DNA of 58,485 bases from Micromonospora yasonensis (GTDB lineage Bacteria > Actinomycetota > Actinomycetes > Mycobacteriales > Micromonosporaceae). A model generated the notes under the pieces. That model was not told the origin of the DNA. It searched no databases and saw nothing but the letters and a program-made list of their open reading frames with translations. This document shows positions 32,101-40,000 of this stretch, piece by piece. Made by a program: the position numbers and the translations under genes. How positions within the stretch are numbered: position 1 is the stretch's first letter; every line of letters starts with the position of its first letter. The stretch spans positions 1-58,485 of the forward strand of contig NZ_JAPDPH010000016.1 of the NCBI RefSeq assembly GCF_026013475.1. The letters run 5' to 3'.

Positions 32101-33151
32101 ACAGCCGGGCGTACAGCGGGAGGATCTCGGTGCGCAGCAGGGCGCGCTTCTTCTGCACCAGCTTGCCGAGCGCCTCGGCGGTGTCCCGGATCTCGCGCTC
32201 GCCGCTGAGGAACACCAGGATGTCGCCGGGCCCCTCGGCGGCCAGTTCCTCGACCGCGTCGCCGATGGCCTGGATCTGGTCCCGGACGTTCTCCTCGTCG
32301 GCCTCGTCTTCCTGGTCGGCCTCGGTGACCTCGACCAGCGGCCGGTAGCGCACCTCCACCGGGTAGGTCCGGCCGGACACCTCGACGATCGGCGCGGGGT
32401 TGCCCTCGGCGTCGGCGAAGTGCCGGGCGAACCGGTCGGTCTCGATGGTGGCGGAGGTGATGACCACCTTGAGGTCGGGGCGGCGGGGGAGGAGCTGCCT
32501 CAGGTAGCCGAGGATGAAGTCGATGTTGAGGCTGCGCTCGTGCGCCTCGTCGATGATCAGCGTGTCGTACTGGCGCAGCATCCGGTCGGTCTGCAGCTCG
32601 GCCAGCAGGATGCCGTCGGTCATCAGCTTGACCAGGCTGTGCTCGCCGACCTGGTCGGTGAAGCGGACCTTGTAGCCGACCACGTCACCCAGCTCGGTGC
32701 CGAGTTCCTCGGCGATCCGGTCCGCGACGGTGCGCGCGGCCAGCCGGCGCGGCTGGGTGTGCCCGATCAGCCCGTTGATGCCGCGGCCCAGCTCCAGGCA
32801 GATCTTGGGTAGCTGGGTGGTCTTGCCGGACCCGGTCTCACCGGCCACGATCACCACCTGGTGGTCGCGGATCGCGGCGGCGATGTCGTCCTTGCGCTCG
32901 CTGACCGGCAGCTGCGCCGGGTAGGTGATGGCCGGCACGGCGGCCCGCCGGGCGACCAGCCGCGACTCCGCCCGGGCCACCTCGGCCGCGATCTCGGCGA
33001 GCGCCGCGTCCCGCCGCTGCGGGTCCCGCAGCTTCCGTACCCCGTCCAGCCGTCGCTGCAGCCGGCGCTGGTCGCGGAACATCAGGGGGGAGAGACGGCG
33101 GTGCAGGTCGCGGGCGGTCTCGGGTACGGCGGGTGCGGCTGGATTCTGCAT
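29156..33151 (-). CDS. hrpA: ATP-dependent RNA helicase HrpA
   Basis: A 1331-residue DEAH-box helicase of HrpA size. VIVAGETGSGKTTQLPKICL is Walker A, TLIIDEAHERSLNIDFILGYL the DEAH box, TSATIETD motif III, and NQRKGRCGRTSDGICIRLYD motif VI, followed by the HA2/OB-fold and the long DUF3418 C-terminal domain (FHFYDQRIPADVVSGRHFDTWW). HrpA-type enzymes act on structured RNA. ATG 33151 is chosen; TATCCT at 33162-33167 (minus strand) lies 10 nt before it, so the message may be nearly leaderless. A longer start (33250) would overlap the divergent gene's promoter. Confidence 0.93.
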   Translation of the reverse strand: MQNPAAPAVPETARDLHRRLSPLMFRDQRRLQRRLDGVRKLRDPQRRDAALAEIAAEVARAESRLVARRAAVPAITYPAQLPVSERKDDIAAAIRDHQVVIVAGETGSGKTTQLPKICLELGRGINGLIGHTQPRRLAARTVADRIAEELGTELGDVVGYKVRFTDQVGEHSLVKLMTDGILLAELQTDRMLRQYDTLIIDEAHERSLNIDFILGYLRQLLPRRPDLKVVITSATIETDRFARHFADAEGNPAPIVEVSGRTYPVEVRYRPLVEVTEADQEDEADEENVRDQIQAIGDAVEELAAEGPGDILVFLSGEREIRDTAEALGKLVQKKRALLRTEILPLYARLSTAEQHRVFAPHAGRRVVLATNVAETSLTVPGIKYVVDPGTARISRYSSRLKVQRLPIEPVSQASANQRKGRCGRTSDGICIRLYDEPDFESRPEFTDPEILRTNLASVILQMTSIGLGDIGAFPFIDPPDRRNITDGVNLLHELGALDPAETDPAKRLTPLGRRLAQLPVDPRLARMVLEGDRNGCATEVVVIAAALSIQDPRERPVDKQAQADQAHARFADKESDFVAYLNLWRYLREQQRALSSSAFRRMCKAEYLNYLRVREWQDIVSQLRQVLRTADKSDGRRGAGADLPEEIDTPKVHQSLLPGLLSHVGLKDAQKNEYLGARGAKFGIFPGSALFRKPPRWVMAAELVETSRLWGRVAGRVEPEWVEPLAQHLVKRSYSEPHWEKKQAAVMAYEKVTLYGIPIVTSRKVNFGRIDPVLSRELFIRHALVEGDWQTHHQFWRDNQRLLAEVEELENRARRRDILVDDETIFHFYDQRIPADVVSGRHFDTWWKKTRRERPDLLTFTRELLVNSGRGGVDETDYPDEWRADGVALPLTYTFDPGTPTDGVTVDIPLPLLNQVPAESFDWQVPGLREELVVALIRSLPKAVRRNFVPVPDFARAALAAITPGEEPLLDALTRQLRRMTGVTVPAEAWDLAKLPPHLRVTFRVLGEDDKPVAEGKDLPALQRELRQEVRQVVAAAAPDVARSGLTEWSIGTLPHTIEQVRAGYAVTAYPALVDEGTTVGVKVFDSPAEQEAAHWAGTRRLLRLTVPAPAKFLQGRLSNEAKLALSRNPHGGVQALIEDATGAAIDKLMADAGGPAWDAEGFAALRDKVRADLVDTVVDVMNRVRQVLAAAYAVEQRLGATKNLAVVAALADIRNQLTGLVHAGFITEAGYARLSDLLRYLTAIERRLDRLPGNPQRDKQQQDRIAVVQQEYQDMLAALPVAKRQAAAARQIRWMIEELRVNVFAQALGTPYPVSEQRIYRAMDDAEGR

Positions 33152-33294
33152 GTCGTCGCCAAGGATAGGCAGGCGCGCGCCGCGGCGCTCCCGGGTTACC
33201 GCCGCGGCCCGGGCCACCCGGCGCGCGTGCCTAACCGGTCCGGGTGGCACGCCCGGCTAGAGTTTCCGCCGACCAGGGTCGACGAGGGGACGGG

Positions 33295-33768
33295 ATGATC
33301 ATGCGGGACATCGACCGGGCACTCGTGCAGGCCGCCACCGCCGTGGCCAAGCTGCGCTGCCGCAGCGACAACCACACCGTCGCGGCCGCCGCGCGGACCG
33401 CCGACGGTCGGGTCTTCAGCGGGGTGAACGTCTACCACTTCACCGGGGGCCCCTGTGCCGAGGTGGTGGCCATCGGCGCCGCCGCCACCGCGGGCGCCGG
33501 CGACCTGGAGGCCATCGTCGCGGTGGGCGACCGGGGTCGGGGCGTCATCCCGCCGTGCGGCCGCTGCCGGCAGGTGCTGCTCGACTACTTCCCGTCGATC
33601 AAGGTGATCGTCGGCCCGCCGGACGGGCTGCGGGCGGTCCCGGTGACCGACCTGCTGCCCGAGACGTACGTCTGGTCGGACCACCAGGTGGAGCTGCCGA
33701 CGGCGCCGCGTACCGGGGTGTGGCCGATGCCGGTGGTGCCGGGCAGCCGCCAGGCCGCGGAGGACTGA
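33295..33768 (+). CDS. Cytidine deaminase-like zinc enzyme
   Basis: A 157-residue deaminase. FTGGPCAEVVAIG (about 53-65) and IPPCGRCRQVLLDYFP (about 85-100) give the C-A-E and PCxxC zinc site of cytidine and blasticidin-S deaminases. SDNHTVAAAARTADGRVFSGVN matches their N-terminal strand region. Substrate could be cytidine or a nucleoside-like antibiotic; the short form resembles the blasticidin deaminase group. GAGGGG at 33284-33289 precedes ATG 33295; ATG 33301 is also possible. It diverges from hrpA with overlapping promoter space of about 140 bp. Confidence 0.85.
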   Translation: MIMRDIDRALVQAATAVAKLRCRSDNHTVAAAARTADGRVFSGVNVYHFTGGPCAEVVAIGAAATAGAGDLEAIVAVGDRGRGVIPPCGRCRQVLLDYFPSIKVIVGPPDGLRAVPVTDLLPETYVWSDHQVELPTAPRTGVWPMPVVPGSRQAAED

Positions 33769-33802
33769 ACCAGGCGCCGAAGGCGACCGGCCGGGGACCG
33801 GG

Positions 33803-34162
33803 TCAGTCCCCGGCGGCCATCTCCAGCATGGAGGTGGGCACCGGGACGTCCTCGAAGCGGAGCACGCCCTCGGGCACCATCCAGCTCATCACCTGGGCGA
33901 CCAGTTGCCCCGCACGCACCGCGGGATCGTTGGCGTACAGCTCGCGGGCCATCTGCGGGTCCACCGAGAGCACGACGAAACCGCGGATCCGCGCGTCGTC
34001 GCCGCCGAGGAACGGGCCGGCGGCCAGGACCGCGCCCTGCTCCACCAGCCCGGCCTGGTGCGCCAGGTGCGCGTGCCGCAACCGGTCGGCCGCGTCCCGG
34101 GGCAGCGCGGGCGGGTCGTCCGGACGCGCCAGGAGGACCACGGTGTGCTGGTCGAATCGCAT
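33803..34162 (-). CDS. YciI family protein
   Basis: A 119-residue YCII-related protein: HTVVLLARPDDPP at the start, a central RHAHLAHQAGLVEQGAVLAAGPFLG with the conserved His and Gly-Pro segment, then RGFVVLSVDPQMARELYANDPAVRAG, the family's DP pattern. These small alpha-beta proteins are probably enzymes of unknown reaction. ATG 34162 is preceded by TACCCT (34169-34174) only 6 nt away, with no binding site, which suggests a leaderless mRNA. Confidence 0.82.
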   Translation of the reverse strand: MRFDQHTVVLLARPDDPPALPRDAADRLRHAHLAHQAGLVEQGAVLAAGPFLGGDDARIRGFVVLSVDPQMARELYANDPAVRAGQLVAQVMSWMVPEGVLRFEDVPVPTSMLEMAAGD

Positions 34163-34168
34163 GCTGCC

Positions 34169-34174
34169 AGGGTA
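34169..34174 (-). promoter_or_regulatory. -10 element TACCCT for the YciI gene (leaderless spacing)
   Basis: Six bases separate this hexamer from ATG 34162, and no Shine-Dalgarno sequence is present. Confidence 0.5.
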
Positions 34175-34198
34175 GGGCCGGAATCGGGCGGAACCGGG

Positions 34199-35131
34199 CT
34201 ACTCGGCGGTCCGGGCCCGCAACGCGCGGATCGACCAGTCGAGCACCGGCGCCAGGCTCTCGCCGGCCGGCCAGCCGTTGATCACGGCGAGCAGGTGCAG
34301 GTACCGCTCCCGGCGCGGGTCGTTCGCGGACTCCAGCCGCGCCAGCAGCCGCCGCCGCAGGTCGGCGTCGTCGGGCCGGCCGCAGAGCTGCGCGTACCGG
34401 GCGGTGGCCGCCGCGACGGCCGGGTCGGCGGCGGGGGAGAGCGGGTCCACGCCGGCGGCCAGGGCCGGCTCGACCTCGTCCCGGACGATGGCGACCGCGT
34501 CGCGCCGGACACCGGTGTGCTCCGCGCGGTCGGCCGCGTGTTGCGCCGCGATCCGGCGCAGGCCGGCGCGGAAGTCCGGGTCCTGGGACAGTTCGGCCAG
34601 TTCCACCCACGCCTCGACCTGCTCGGCCTCGGGATTGTCGGGCAGTTCGGGGGTCAGGGAGCGCCGGATCCCGGCCAACCCGGGGTCGGCGTTCAGGCCG
34701 GCGAAGGCGGCGTCGAGGAACTCGTCGATCATTCGCCGCCGCTCGTCGGCGGAGAGCCGGGCCAGTTTGTGCATGAGCTCCATCTCCTCGGGGGTGGACC
34801 CGCGTCGGGCGACCGCGGTCAGCACCGCGCGGCGCAGCCGCAGCACCCGGATCTGCGTCGCCAGTGCCTCGGCGTGCGCCGCGGCGACCTCGGCGAGCGG
34901 CACCTCCCGGTCCACCACCGTCCGGATGGTGGCCAGGTCCAGGCCCAGGTCGCGCAGGGTGCGGACCAGGTCCAGGCGGGCGACGGCCTCGACCCCGTAG
35001 CGGCGGCGGCCGGTCGGGCCGCGGTCGGTCGGCGGCACGATGCCGCGGTCGGACCAGAACCGGATGGTTTTGACCGTCAGCCCGGTCCGTCGGGCCAGGT
35101 CGCCGATCGAGTAGCGCGGCTCGCCGTTCAT
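34199..35131 (-). CDS. MerR family transcriptional regulator
   Basis: A 310-residue regulator. Residues 5-75 form the MerR winged helix (YSIGDLARRTGLTVKTIRFWSDRGIVPPTDRGPTGRRRYG) followed by the linking coiled helix (AHAEALATQIRVLRLRRAVL). The remaining 190 residues are helical with no recognisable ligand motif and no Cys-rich metal site, so a small-molecule sensing role is more likely than metal sensing. ATG 35131 is followed upstream by a G-run. It lies divergent from the iron uptake operon, but that operon has its own iron boxes. Confidence 0.88.
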   Translation of the reverse strand: MNGEPRYSIGDLARRTGLTVKTIRFWSDRGIVPPTDRGPTGRRRYGVEAVARLDLVRTLRDLGLDLATIRTVVDREVPLAEVAAAHAEALATQIRVLRLRRAVLTAVARRGSTPEEMELMHKLARLSADERRRMIDEFLDAAFAGLNADPGLAGIRRSLTPELPDNPEAEQVEAWVELAELSQDPDFRAGLRRIAAQHAADRAEHTGVRRDAVAIVRDEVEPALAAGVDPLSPAADPAVAAATARYAQLCGRPDDADLRRRLLARLESANDPRRERYLHLLAVINGWPAGESLAPVLDWSIRALRARTAE

Positions 35132-35194
35132 GCCCCCACCCTCGCTGCTCCACCAGGGGGAGGTGCAACTCCGGCCGAAGATCGACGAGCCCGA

Positions 35195-35210
35195 GTTAGG
35201 TATGCCTAAC
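35195..35210. promoter_or_regulatory. Iron-box-like palindrome 1 (IdeR/DmdR type)
   Basis: GTTAGG, TATG, CCTAAC: a perfect 6-4-6 palindrome in the promoter region of the iron importer, resembling the TTAGG...CCTAA halves of IdeR/DmdR sites. Confidence 0.7.
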
Positions 35211-35219
35211 CCGCTCCGC

Positions 35220-35238
35220 TAAGGTAAGGCGACCCTAA
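35220..35238. promoter_or_regulatory. Iron-box-like site 2 (19 bp)
   Basis: TAAGGTAAGGCGACCCTAA matches the 19-bp consensus TTAGGTTAGGCTAACCTAA at most positions. It ends 20 bp before the TTG start of the first permease and probably represses the operon when iron is plentiful. Confidence 0.75.
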
Positions 35239-35258
35239 TCAGAGGGACGGGAGAACCC

Positions 35259-36305
35259 TTGACCACCGTCGCCGTCCGGCCCGAGCGGGCCGGCCCGCCG
35301 CGCCGCCGAGACGCCCGTCGCCGCCTCGCGGTCGCCCTGGCGGCGGCGCTGCTGCTCGTCGCCGTCCTGCTGGCCAGCCTGGCGCTCGGCAGCCGCCCGC
35401 TCGCCGTCGGCGAGGTGTGGGGAGCGCTCACCGCCCCGGACGGCGGCCAGGCCACCACGATCGTCCGGGAACTGCGGCTGCCGCGTACCGTGCTGGGCCT
35501 GGTCGTCGGCCTCGCGCTCGCCCTCGCCGGGGTGCTCTTCCAGGCCGTCACCCGAAACCCCCTCGCCGAGCCGCGCATCCTCGGTGTCAGCGCCGGCGCG
35601 TCCTTCGGCGTGGTGCTGGCCATCGCGGTCTTCGGGGTCGGCACGCTCACCGGGTACGTCTGGTTCGGCGTCGCCGGCGCGCTCCTGGCCGGGCTGCTGG
35701 TCTTCGCCGTCGCCAACCGCACCCGCGACGGCGCCAGCCCGGTCACCCTCGCGCTGGTCGGCGCGGCCCTCGACGCCAGTCTCGGGGCCATCGTGTACGC
35801 GCTGCTCAGCATCGACGCCCGCACCTTCGAGGAGTACCGCTTCTGGGTGGTCGGCGGGCTGACCGGCCGGGACGCCGGCGTGGCCGGGCAGGTGCTCCCG
35901 TTCGTCCTCGCCGGCACCGTGCTGGCCGCCCTGGTCGCCCGGGGCCTCGACGCGCTCGCCCTCGGCGACGACGTCGCCACCGGCCTGGGCCACCGCACCG
36001 CCCTGGTACGCCTCGGCGCCGGCGTCGCCGGTGTGCTGCTCACCGGCGCCGCGGTCGCCGCCGCCGGACCGATCGCCTTCGTCGGGCTGGCCGTGCCGCA
36101 CCTGGCCCGCGCCATGGTCGGCGCCGACCACCGGTGGACCCTGCTGGTCGCCGGGCTGCTCGGCCCGGCCCTGCTGCTCGCCGCCGACGTCGTCGGCCGG
36201 CTGGTCGCGCCGCCCGGGGAGGTCCCCGCCGGGATCATCACCGCGCTGATCGGCGCCCCGCTGCTCGCCTTCCTGGTCCGCCGCGCCCGCGTGGTGACGG
36301 CATGA
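35259..36305 (+). CDS. FecCD-type iron-siderophore ABC permease, first subunit
   Basis: A 348-residue permease with about nine hydrophobic helices. ELRLPRTVLGLVVGLALALAGVLFQAVTRNPLAEPRILGVSAGA is the hallmark N-terminal region, and AAGPIAFVGLAVPHLARAMVGADHR the cytoplasmic coupling loop. It imports ferric siderophore together with the next gene's product. The start is TTG 35259, about 10 nt after GGGACGGGAG. It overlaps the second permease by 4 nt. Two iron boxes precede it, so iron-dependent repression is expected. Confidence 0.92.
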   Translation: MTTVAVRPERAGPPRRRDARRRLAVALAAALLLVAVLLASLALGSRPLAVGEVWGALTAPDGGQATTIVRELRLPRTVLGLVVGLALALAGVLFQAVTRNPLAEPRILGVSAGASFGVVLAIAVFGVGTLTGYVWFGVAGALLAGLLVFAVANRTRDGASPVTLALVGAALDASLGAIVYALLSIDARTFEEYRFWVVGGLTGRDAGVAGQVLPFVLAGTVLAALVARGLDALALGDDVATGLGHRTALVRLGAGVAGVLLTGAAVAAAGPIAFVGLAVPHLARAMVGADHRWTLLVAGLLGPALLLAADVVGRLVAPPGEVPAGIITALIGAPLLAFLVRRARVVTA

Positions 36306-37348
36306 GCGCGTCGACTACGGTCCTGCCCGGGCGGTCGCTGCTGCGGCTCGGGCCGGTGGCCGTACGGGTCCGCCGCCGGCCGGTGCTGGTCGCCACGGCC
36401 CTGCTCCTGCTCCTCGCCGCCGCCATGGTGCTCAGCCTCTGCCTCGGCACCCCGTACGTGGCCCCGGCCGACGTGCTGCGCGCGCTCTCCGGGGCGGGCA
36501 CCCCGTACGACCTGGTCGTGCTCGACCTGCGGCTGCCCCGCGCGGTGCTCGCGGCGCTGGCCGGGGCGGCGTTCGGCGTGGCCGGCACCCTGATCCAGAG
36601 CGTGGCGCGCAACCCGCTCGCCAGCCCCGACGTCATCGGCGTCACCCAGGGCGCCGGGCTGGCTGCCACGGTGGCGCTCACCGGCGGCGCGGCGGCGATC
36701 CTGGTCGCGCCGGCCGCCCTGCTCGGCGGGCTGCTCGCGGCCGTGCTGGTGTTCGCCCTCGGGGCCCGGCACGGCCTGGCCGCGCAACGCTTCGTCCTGG
36801 CCGGCGTGGCGATGGCCTTCGCCTTCCGGGCGCTCACCGAGGTCGTCATGCTCGCCGCCGACCCGATCGACGGGCTGCGCGCCCAGGTCTGGCTGATCGG
36901 CACCCTGGCCGGCAAGGGCTGGACCGAGGCCGCCTGGATCGCGGCGACCCTCGCCGTGCTGCTGCCGGTGCTGCTCTGGGCCGGCTGGGCGCTGCACAGC
37001 GCGGCGCTGGACGACGACACCGCCCGGAGCATCGGCCTGCGCCCGGTGGCCCGCCGGATCGGTCTGGCCGGCACCGGCGTGCTCGTCGCCGCCACGGTCA
37101 CCGCCCAGGTGGGCGCGGTGGACTTCGTCGCGCTGGTCGCCCCGCAGGTGGCCCGGCGGCTGGTCCGGGCCGAACGGCCACCGCTGCTCTGCGCGGCCCT
37201 GCTCGGGGCGTTGCTGCTGGTGCTGGCCGACCTCGCCGGCCGGCGGCTGCTCGCCCCCACCCAACTGCCGGCCGGCGTGCTCACCGCCGCCATCGGCGGG
37301 CCGTACCTGATGTTCCTGCTGCTGCGGACCCGAGGGAGGCGGTCGTGA
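36302..37348 (+). CDS. FecCD-type iron-siderophore ABC permease, second subunit
   Basis: A 348-residue partner permease: LRLPRAVLAALAGAAFGVAGTLIQSVARNPLASPDVIGVTQGA, the GLRAQVWLIGTLAGKGW middle segment, and VGAVDFVALVAPQVARRLV coupling loop. Two different FecCD subunits made from one operon form the heterodimer channel, as in FepDG and CdtBC. ATG 36302 overlaps the first permease by 4 nt, and its own stop overlaps the ATPase GTG start at 37345. Confidence 0.92.
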   Translation: MSASTTVLPGRSLLRLGPVAVRVRRRPVLVATALLLLLAAAMVLSLCLGTPYVAPADVLRALSGAGTPYDLVVLDLRLPRAVLAALAGAAFGVAGTLIQSVARNPLASPDVIGVTQGAGLAATVALTGGAAAILVAPAALLGGLLAAVLVFALGARHGLAAQRFVLAGVAMAFAFRALTEVVMLAADPIDGLRAQVWLIGTLAGKGWTEAAWIAATLAVLLPVLLWAGWALHSAALDDDTARSIGLRPVARRIGLAGTGVLVAATVTAQVGAVDFVALVAPQVARRLVRAERPPLLCAALLGALLLVLADLAGRRLLAPTQLPAGVLTAAIGGPYLMFLLLRTRGRRS

Positions 37349-38187
37349 CCGCGCTGCTGTCCACCCGTGACCTGGTCGTCGGCTACGAGGGCCGGACCGT
37401 CCTGGACGGGCTCGACCTCGACCTGCCCGCCGACGCGTTCACCGTCATCGTCGGGCCGAACGCCTGCGGCAAGTCCACCCTGCTGCGGACCATGGCCCGG
37501 CTGCTCACCCCGCGCCACGGCGCCGTGCTGCTCGACGGTACGGCGATCCGCGATCTGCCCACCCGCGAGGTGGCCCGGCGCCTGGGCGTGCTGCCGCAGA
37601 GCCCGCTCGTGCCCGAGGGGATCACCGTGGCGGACCTCGTCGGCCGGGGACGGCAGCCGTACCAGCGCTGGTGGCGGCAGTGGTCCGCGGAGGACGGCCG
37701 GGCGGTCGAGCAGGCGATGACGCTGGCCGACGTCGCCGGGCTCGCCGACCGGCCGGTGGACACCCTCTCCGGCGGCCAGCGCCAGCGGGTCTGGATCGCG
37801 ATGACCCTCGCCCAGGACACCGAGGCGCTGCTGCTGGACGAGCCGACCACGTTCCTCGACCTGGCCCACCAGGTGGAGGTCCTCGATCTGCTGCACCGGC
37901 TGCGGGCGGAGCGCGGCCGGACCGTGGTCGCCGTGCTGCACGACCTCAACCAGGCCGCCCGGTACGCCGACCACCTGGTCGCCATGCGGGCCGGCGCGGT
38001 GGTCGCCGCCGGCCCGCCCCACGAGATCCTCACCGCCGACCTGGTCCGGGACGTCTTCGGGCTCGACTGCGTGGTCGTGCCCTGCCCGGTCACCGGCGCC
38101 CCGCTCGTCGTGCCCGCCCGCACCCACACCTCGGCCGCTCCGGCCGCCGTGCCGGCGCCCGCCGGCCCCTCCGTCGGCGACGCCTGA
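37345..38187 (+). CDS. Iron-siderophore ABC transporter ATP-binding protein
   Basis: A 280-residue ATPase: VGPNACGKSTLLR is Walker A, VDTLSGGQRQRVWIAMTLAQ the signature, and LLLDEPTTFLDLAHQVEVLDLL Walker B and D-loop, followed by VAVLHDLNQAARYAD with the switch His. This is the FepC/FhuC subgroup. The C-terminal 30 residues are Ala/Pro-rich and probably disordered. GTG 37345 is set by the GTGA overlap. Confidence 0.93.
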   Translation: MTALLSTRDLVVGYEGRTVLDGLDLDLPADAFTVIVGPNACGKSTLLRTMARLLTPRHGAVLLDGTAIRDLPTREVARRLGVLPQSPLVPEGITVADLVGRGRQPYQRWWRQWSAEDGRAVEQAMTLADVAGLADRPVDTLSGGQRQRVWIAMTLAQDTEALLLDEPTTFLDLAHQVEVLDLLHRLRAERGRTVVAVLHDLNQAARYADHLVAMRAGAVVAAGPPHEILTADLVRDVFGLDCVVVPCPVTGAPLVVPARTHTSAAPAAVPAPAGPSVGDA

Positions 38188-38223
38188 GCGCGCGTCGACC
38201 CGTACCGTTAGGAAAGGACCCTG

Positions 38224-39168
38224 ATGCGTCGACTCGCCGCCGCCCTCACCGCGGCCCTCGCCCTCGGCGTCGGCCTCACCGCCTGCGGTGAGAGCGATCC
38301 CGTCGCCGGCACCGCCACCGGCCAGACCCGGGAGATCACCCACGCGATGGGCACCACCAAGGTGCCCGCCGAGCCGAAGCGCGTGGTGGTGCTCGACACC
38401 GACAAGATCGACACTGCGCTCTCCCTGGGCGTCACCCCGGTCGGCGCGGCGACCGCCGGCGAGGCGAAGAGCTGGCCCACCTACTTCGGCGCCGAGAAGC
38501 TCGCCGGCATCAAGGAGGTCGGCGTGCTCACCGAGCCGGACCTGGAGGCGATCACCGCGCTCAAGCCGGACCTGATCCTCGGCAGCAAGTTCCGCCAGGA
38601 GAAGTTCTACGACGAGTTGTCCGCCATCGCGCCGACCGTCTTCACCGAGAAGGTGGGGGTGACCTGGAAGGAGAACTTCCTCCTCGACGGCAGGGCGCTC
38701 GGCAAGGAGCAGCAGGCTCGCGATCTGCTGGCCGCGTACGAGAAGCGGGCCAAGGAGTTCGGCGCCAGGCTCGGCGACGCCGCCGCCCGGAAGATCTCCA
38801 TCGTGCGCTTCGTCCCCGGCAACATCCGGGTGTACGGCCCCGAGTCGTTCTCCGGCATCGTGGTGGGTGACACCGGGCTGGGCCGCCCCGAGCGGCAGCG
38901 CCTCGACGGCAAGGACGACAAGCGGTTCGACCTGGTCAGCCCCGAGCGGGTCGACGAGGTCGACGGCGACGTCATCTTCGTGACCGCGTACGGCGAGAAG
39001 GCCGCCGCCGAGCAGGTCAAGGTCACCGCCGGCACCCTGTGGCAGGGCCTGTCCGCGGTCAAGGCCGGCAAGGCCCACGTCGTCTCCGACGAGACCTGGA
39101 TGACCGGCATCGGCGTCACCGCCGCCAACAAGATCCTCGACGACCTCGAACAGTACCTGTCCGCCTGA
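38224..39168 (+). CDS. Iron-siderophore substrate-binding lipoprotein
   Basis: A 314-residue lipoprotein. The signal peptide ends in the lipobox LTAC (Cys about residue 21), followed by a short linker and a class III binding-protein fold (RVVVLDTDKIDTALSLGVTPVGAA, LEAITALKPDLILGSKF, IRVYGPESFSGIVVGDTGL). It captures ferric siderophore outside the membrane for the FecCD importer. AAAGGA lies about 5 nt before ATG 38224, 36 bp after the ATPase gene, so it is likely in the same transcript and may be better translated. Confidence 0.93.
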   Translation: MRRLAAALTAALALGVGLTACGESDPVAGTATGQTREITHAMGTTKVPAEPKRVVVLDTDKIDTALSLGVTPVGAATAGEAKSWPTYFGAEKLAGIKEVGVLTEPDLEAITALKPDLILGSKFRQEKFYDELSAIAPTVFTEKVGVTWKENFLLDGRALGKEQQARDLLAAYEKRAKEFGARLGDAAARKISIVRFVPGNIRVYGPESFSGIVVGDTGLGRPERQRLDGKDDKRFDLVSPERVDEVDGDVIFVTAYGEKAAAEQVKVTAGTLWQGLSAVKAGKAHVVSDETWMTGIGVTAANKILDDLEQYLSA

Positions 39169-39186
39169 CGCCTCCGCCGTTCAAGA

Positions 39187-39256
39187 TCCGCGCAACATCG
39201 GGGAACCTGCTGCCTCAATCGACGAGGTGGCAGCAACTTCCCGGAAGTTGCGCGGA
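39187..39256. repeat. Long imperfect palindrome between convergent genes
   Basis: TCCGCGCAAC (39187-39196) pairs with GTTGCGCGGA (39247-39256), and CTGCTGCC with GGCAGCA(A) inside, leaving a short loop AATCGAC. The arms are about 28 nt with a few mismatches. It lies between the convergent lipoprotein and unknown protein genes, so it could end both transcripts. It resembles in design the palindrome at 56126-56190, and both start with AAGATC. Confidence 0.7.
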
Positions 39257-39276
39257 CCTTGGCGGGGTGGGGTGGG

Positions 39277-39930
39277 TCAGGCGGCGGTGGACCAGATGAC
39301 GCGGAAGGCGGCGGCTTCGCCGGCCAGCCACTGCTCGACCTGGTCGGGCCTGGTGTCGGCGGGCATCCGGTGGGACTCGCCGCGACGGACGTCGACCAGG
39401 ACCGGCTCGGCGTGCGGGAGGACCGCGTCCATGTGCCGGGCCATCAGGTGCAGCGTCGCCAGGGTGGCCTCCTCGCTCGGCGGGGCCTCGTCGAAGTGCA
39501 GCCGGACCGCCTCGGCGTGGCCGTCGGCGTACCGGACGCCGAAGTGGGGGTTGATCTTGACGGGGAGGTCGCCCAGCATGGCCAGGGCGTCGCGGGTCTG
39601 GGCCAGGTCGATGCCCATCGGCTCGCCGAGCGAGTGCAGCCAGGTCGCCGCGCCGGGGACGAGGGCCTCGTAGAGCGGGCGCCAGCGCGGCTTGACCACG
39701 TCGGCGACCTGGGCCAGGTGGGTGCCGCCGGTGTGGAAGGCGATGTCGGCCTTGAGCGCCTTGACGAACTGGCCGTGCGGGTTGAAGCCGTGCCGGCTCG
39801 CCCGCTGCTTGCGCAGGCCCCCGACGAAGGTGGCCTTCGTCGGCCCGGTGCGGTCCACGTACCGGGTGAAGCCGAGGAGCGTGGCGTAGGGGGTGAGCGG
39901 GGTGCTGGAGGTGGGCGCGGTCACGAGCAT
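39277..39930 (-). CDS. Unrecognised 217-residue protein
   Basis: A soluble, mixed alpha/beta protein with no signal peptide or membrane segment. Notable segments: PTKATFVGGLRKQRASRHGFNPHGQFVKALKADIAFHTGGTH, KINPHFGVRYADGHAEAVRLHFDE and LMARHMDAVLPHAEPVLVDVRRGESH. It has many His and Asp residues that could bind metal, but no known motif. GGGAGG lies just before ATG 39930 (spacing about 2-3, so the next codons down cannot be excluded as start). A perfect palindrome at 39948-39973 sits in its promoter, so it is tightly regulated by something. Function unknown. Confidence 0.65.
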   Translation of the reverse strand: MLVTAPTSSTPLTPYATLLGFTRYVDRTGPTKATFVGGLRKQRASRHGFNPHGQFVKALKADIAFHTGGTHLAQVADVVKPRWRPLYEALVPGAATWLHSLGEPMGIDLAQTRDALAMLGDLPVKINPHFGVRYADGHAEAVRLHFDEAPPSEEATLATLHLMARHMDAVLPHAEPVLVDVRRGESHRMPADTRPDQVEQWLAGEAAAFRVIWSTAA

Positions 39931-39947
39931 CCTCCCAGGTCAACAGC

Positions 39948-39973
39948 TCGATTAGTACACACATTCTAATCGA
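39948..39973. promoter_or_regulatory. Perfect 8-10-8 operator-like palindrome
   Basis: TCGATTAG, ten bases (TACACACATT), CTAATCGA. It lies 18 bp before ATG 39930 on the minus strand and overlaps a likely -10. The region is AT-rich, so a TetR or MarR-like repressor site is likely. No such regulator gene is adjacent. Confidence 0.75.
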
Positions 39974-40000
39974 CGAGGCTGACATCGCCCAGGGCACGAA

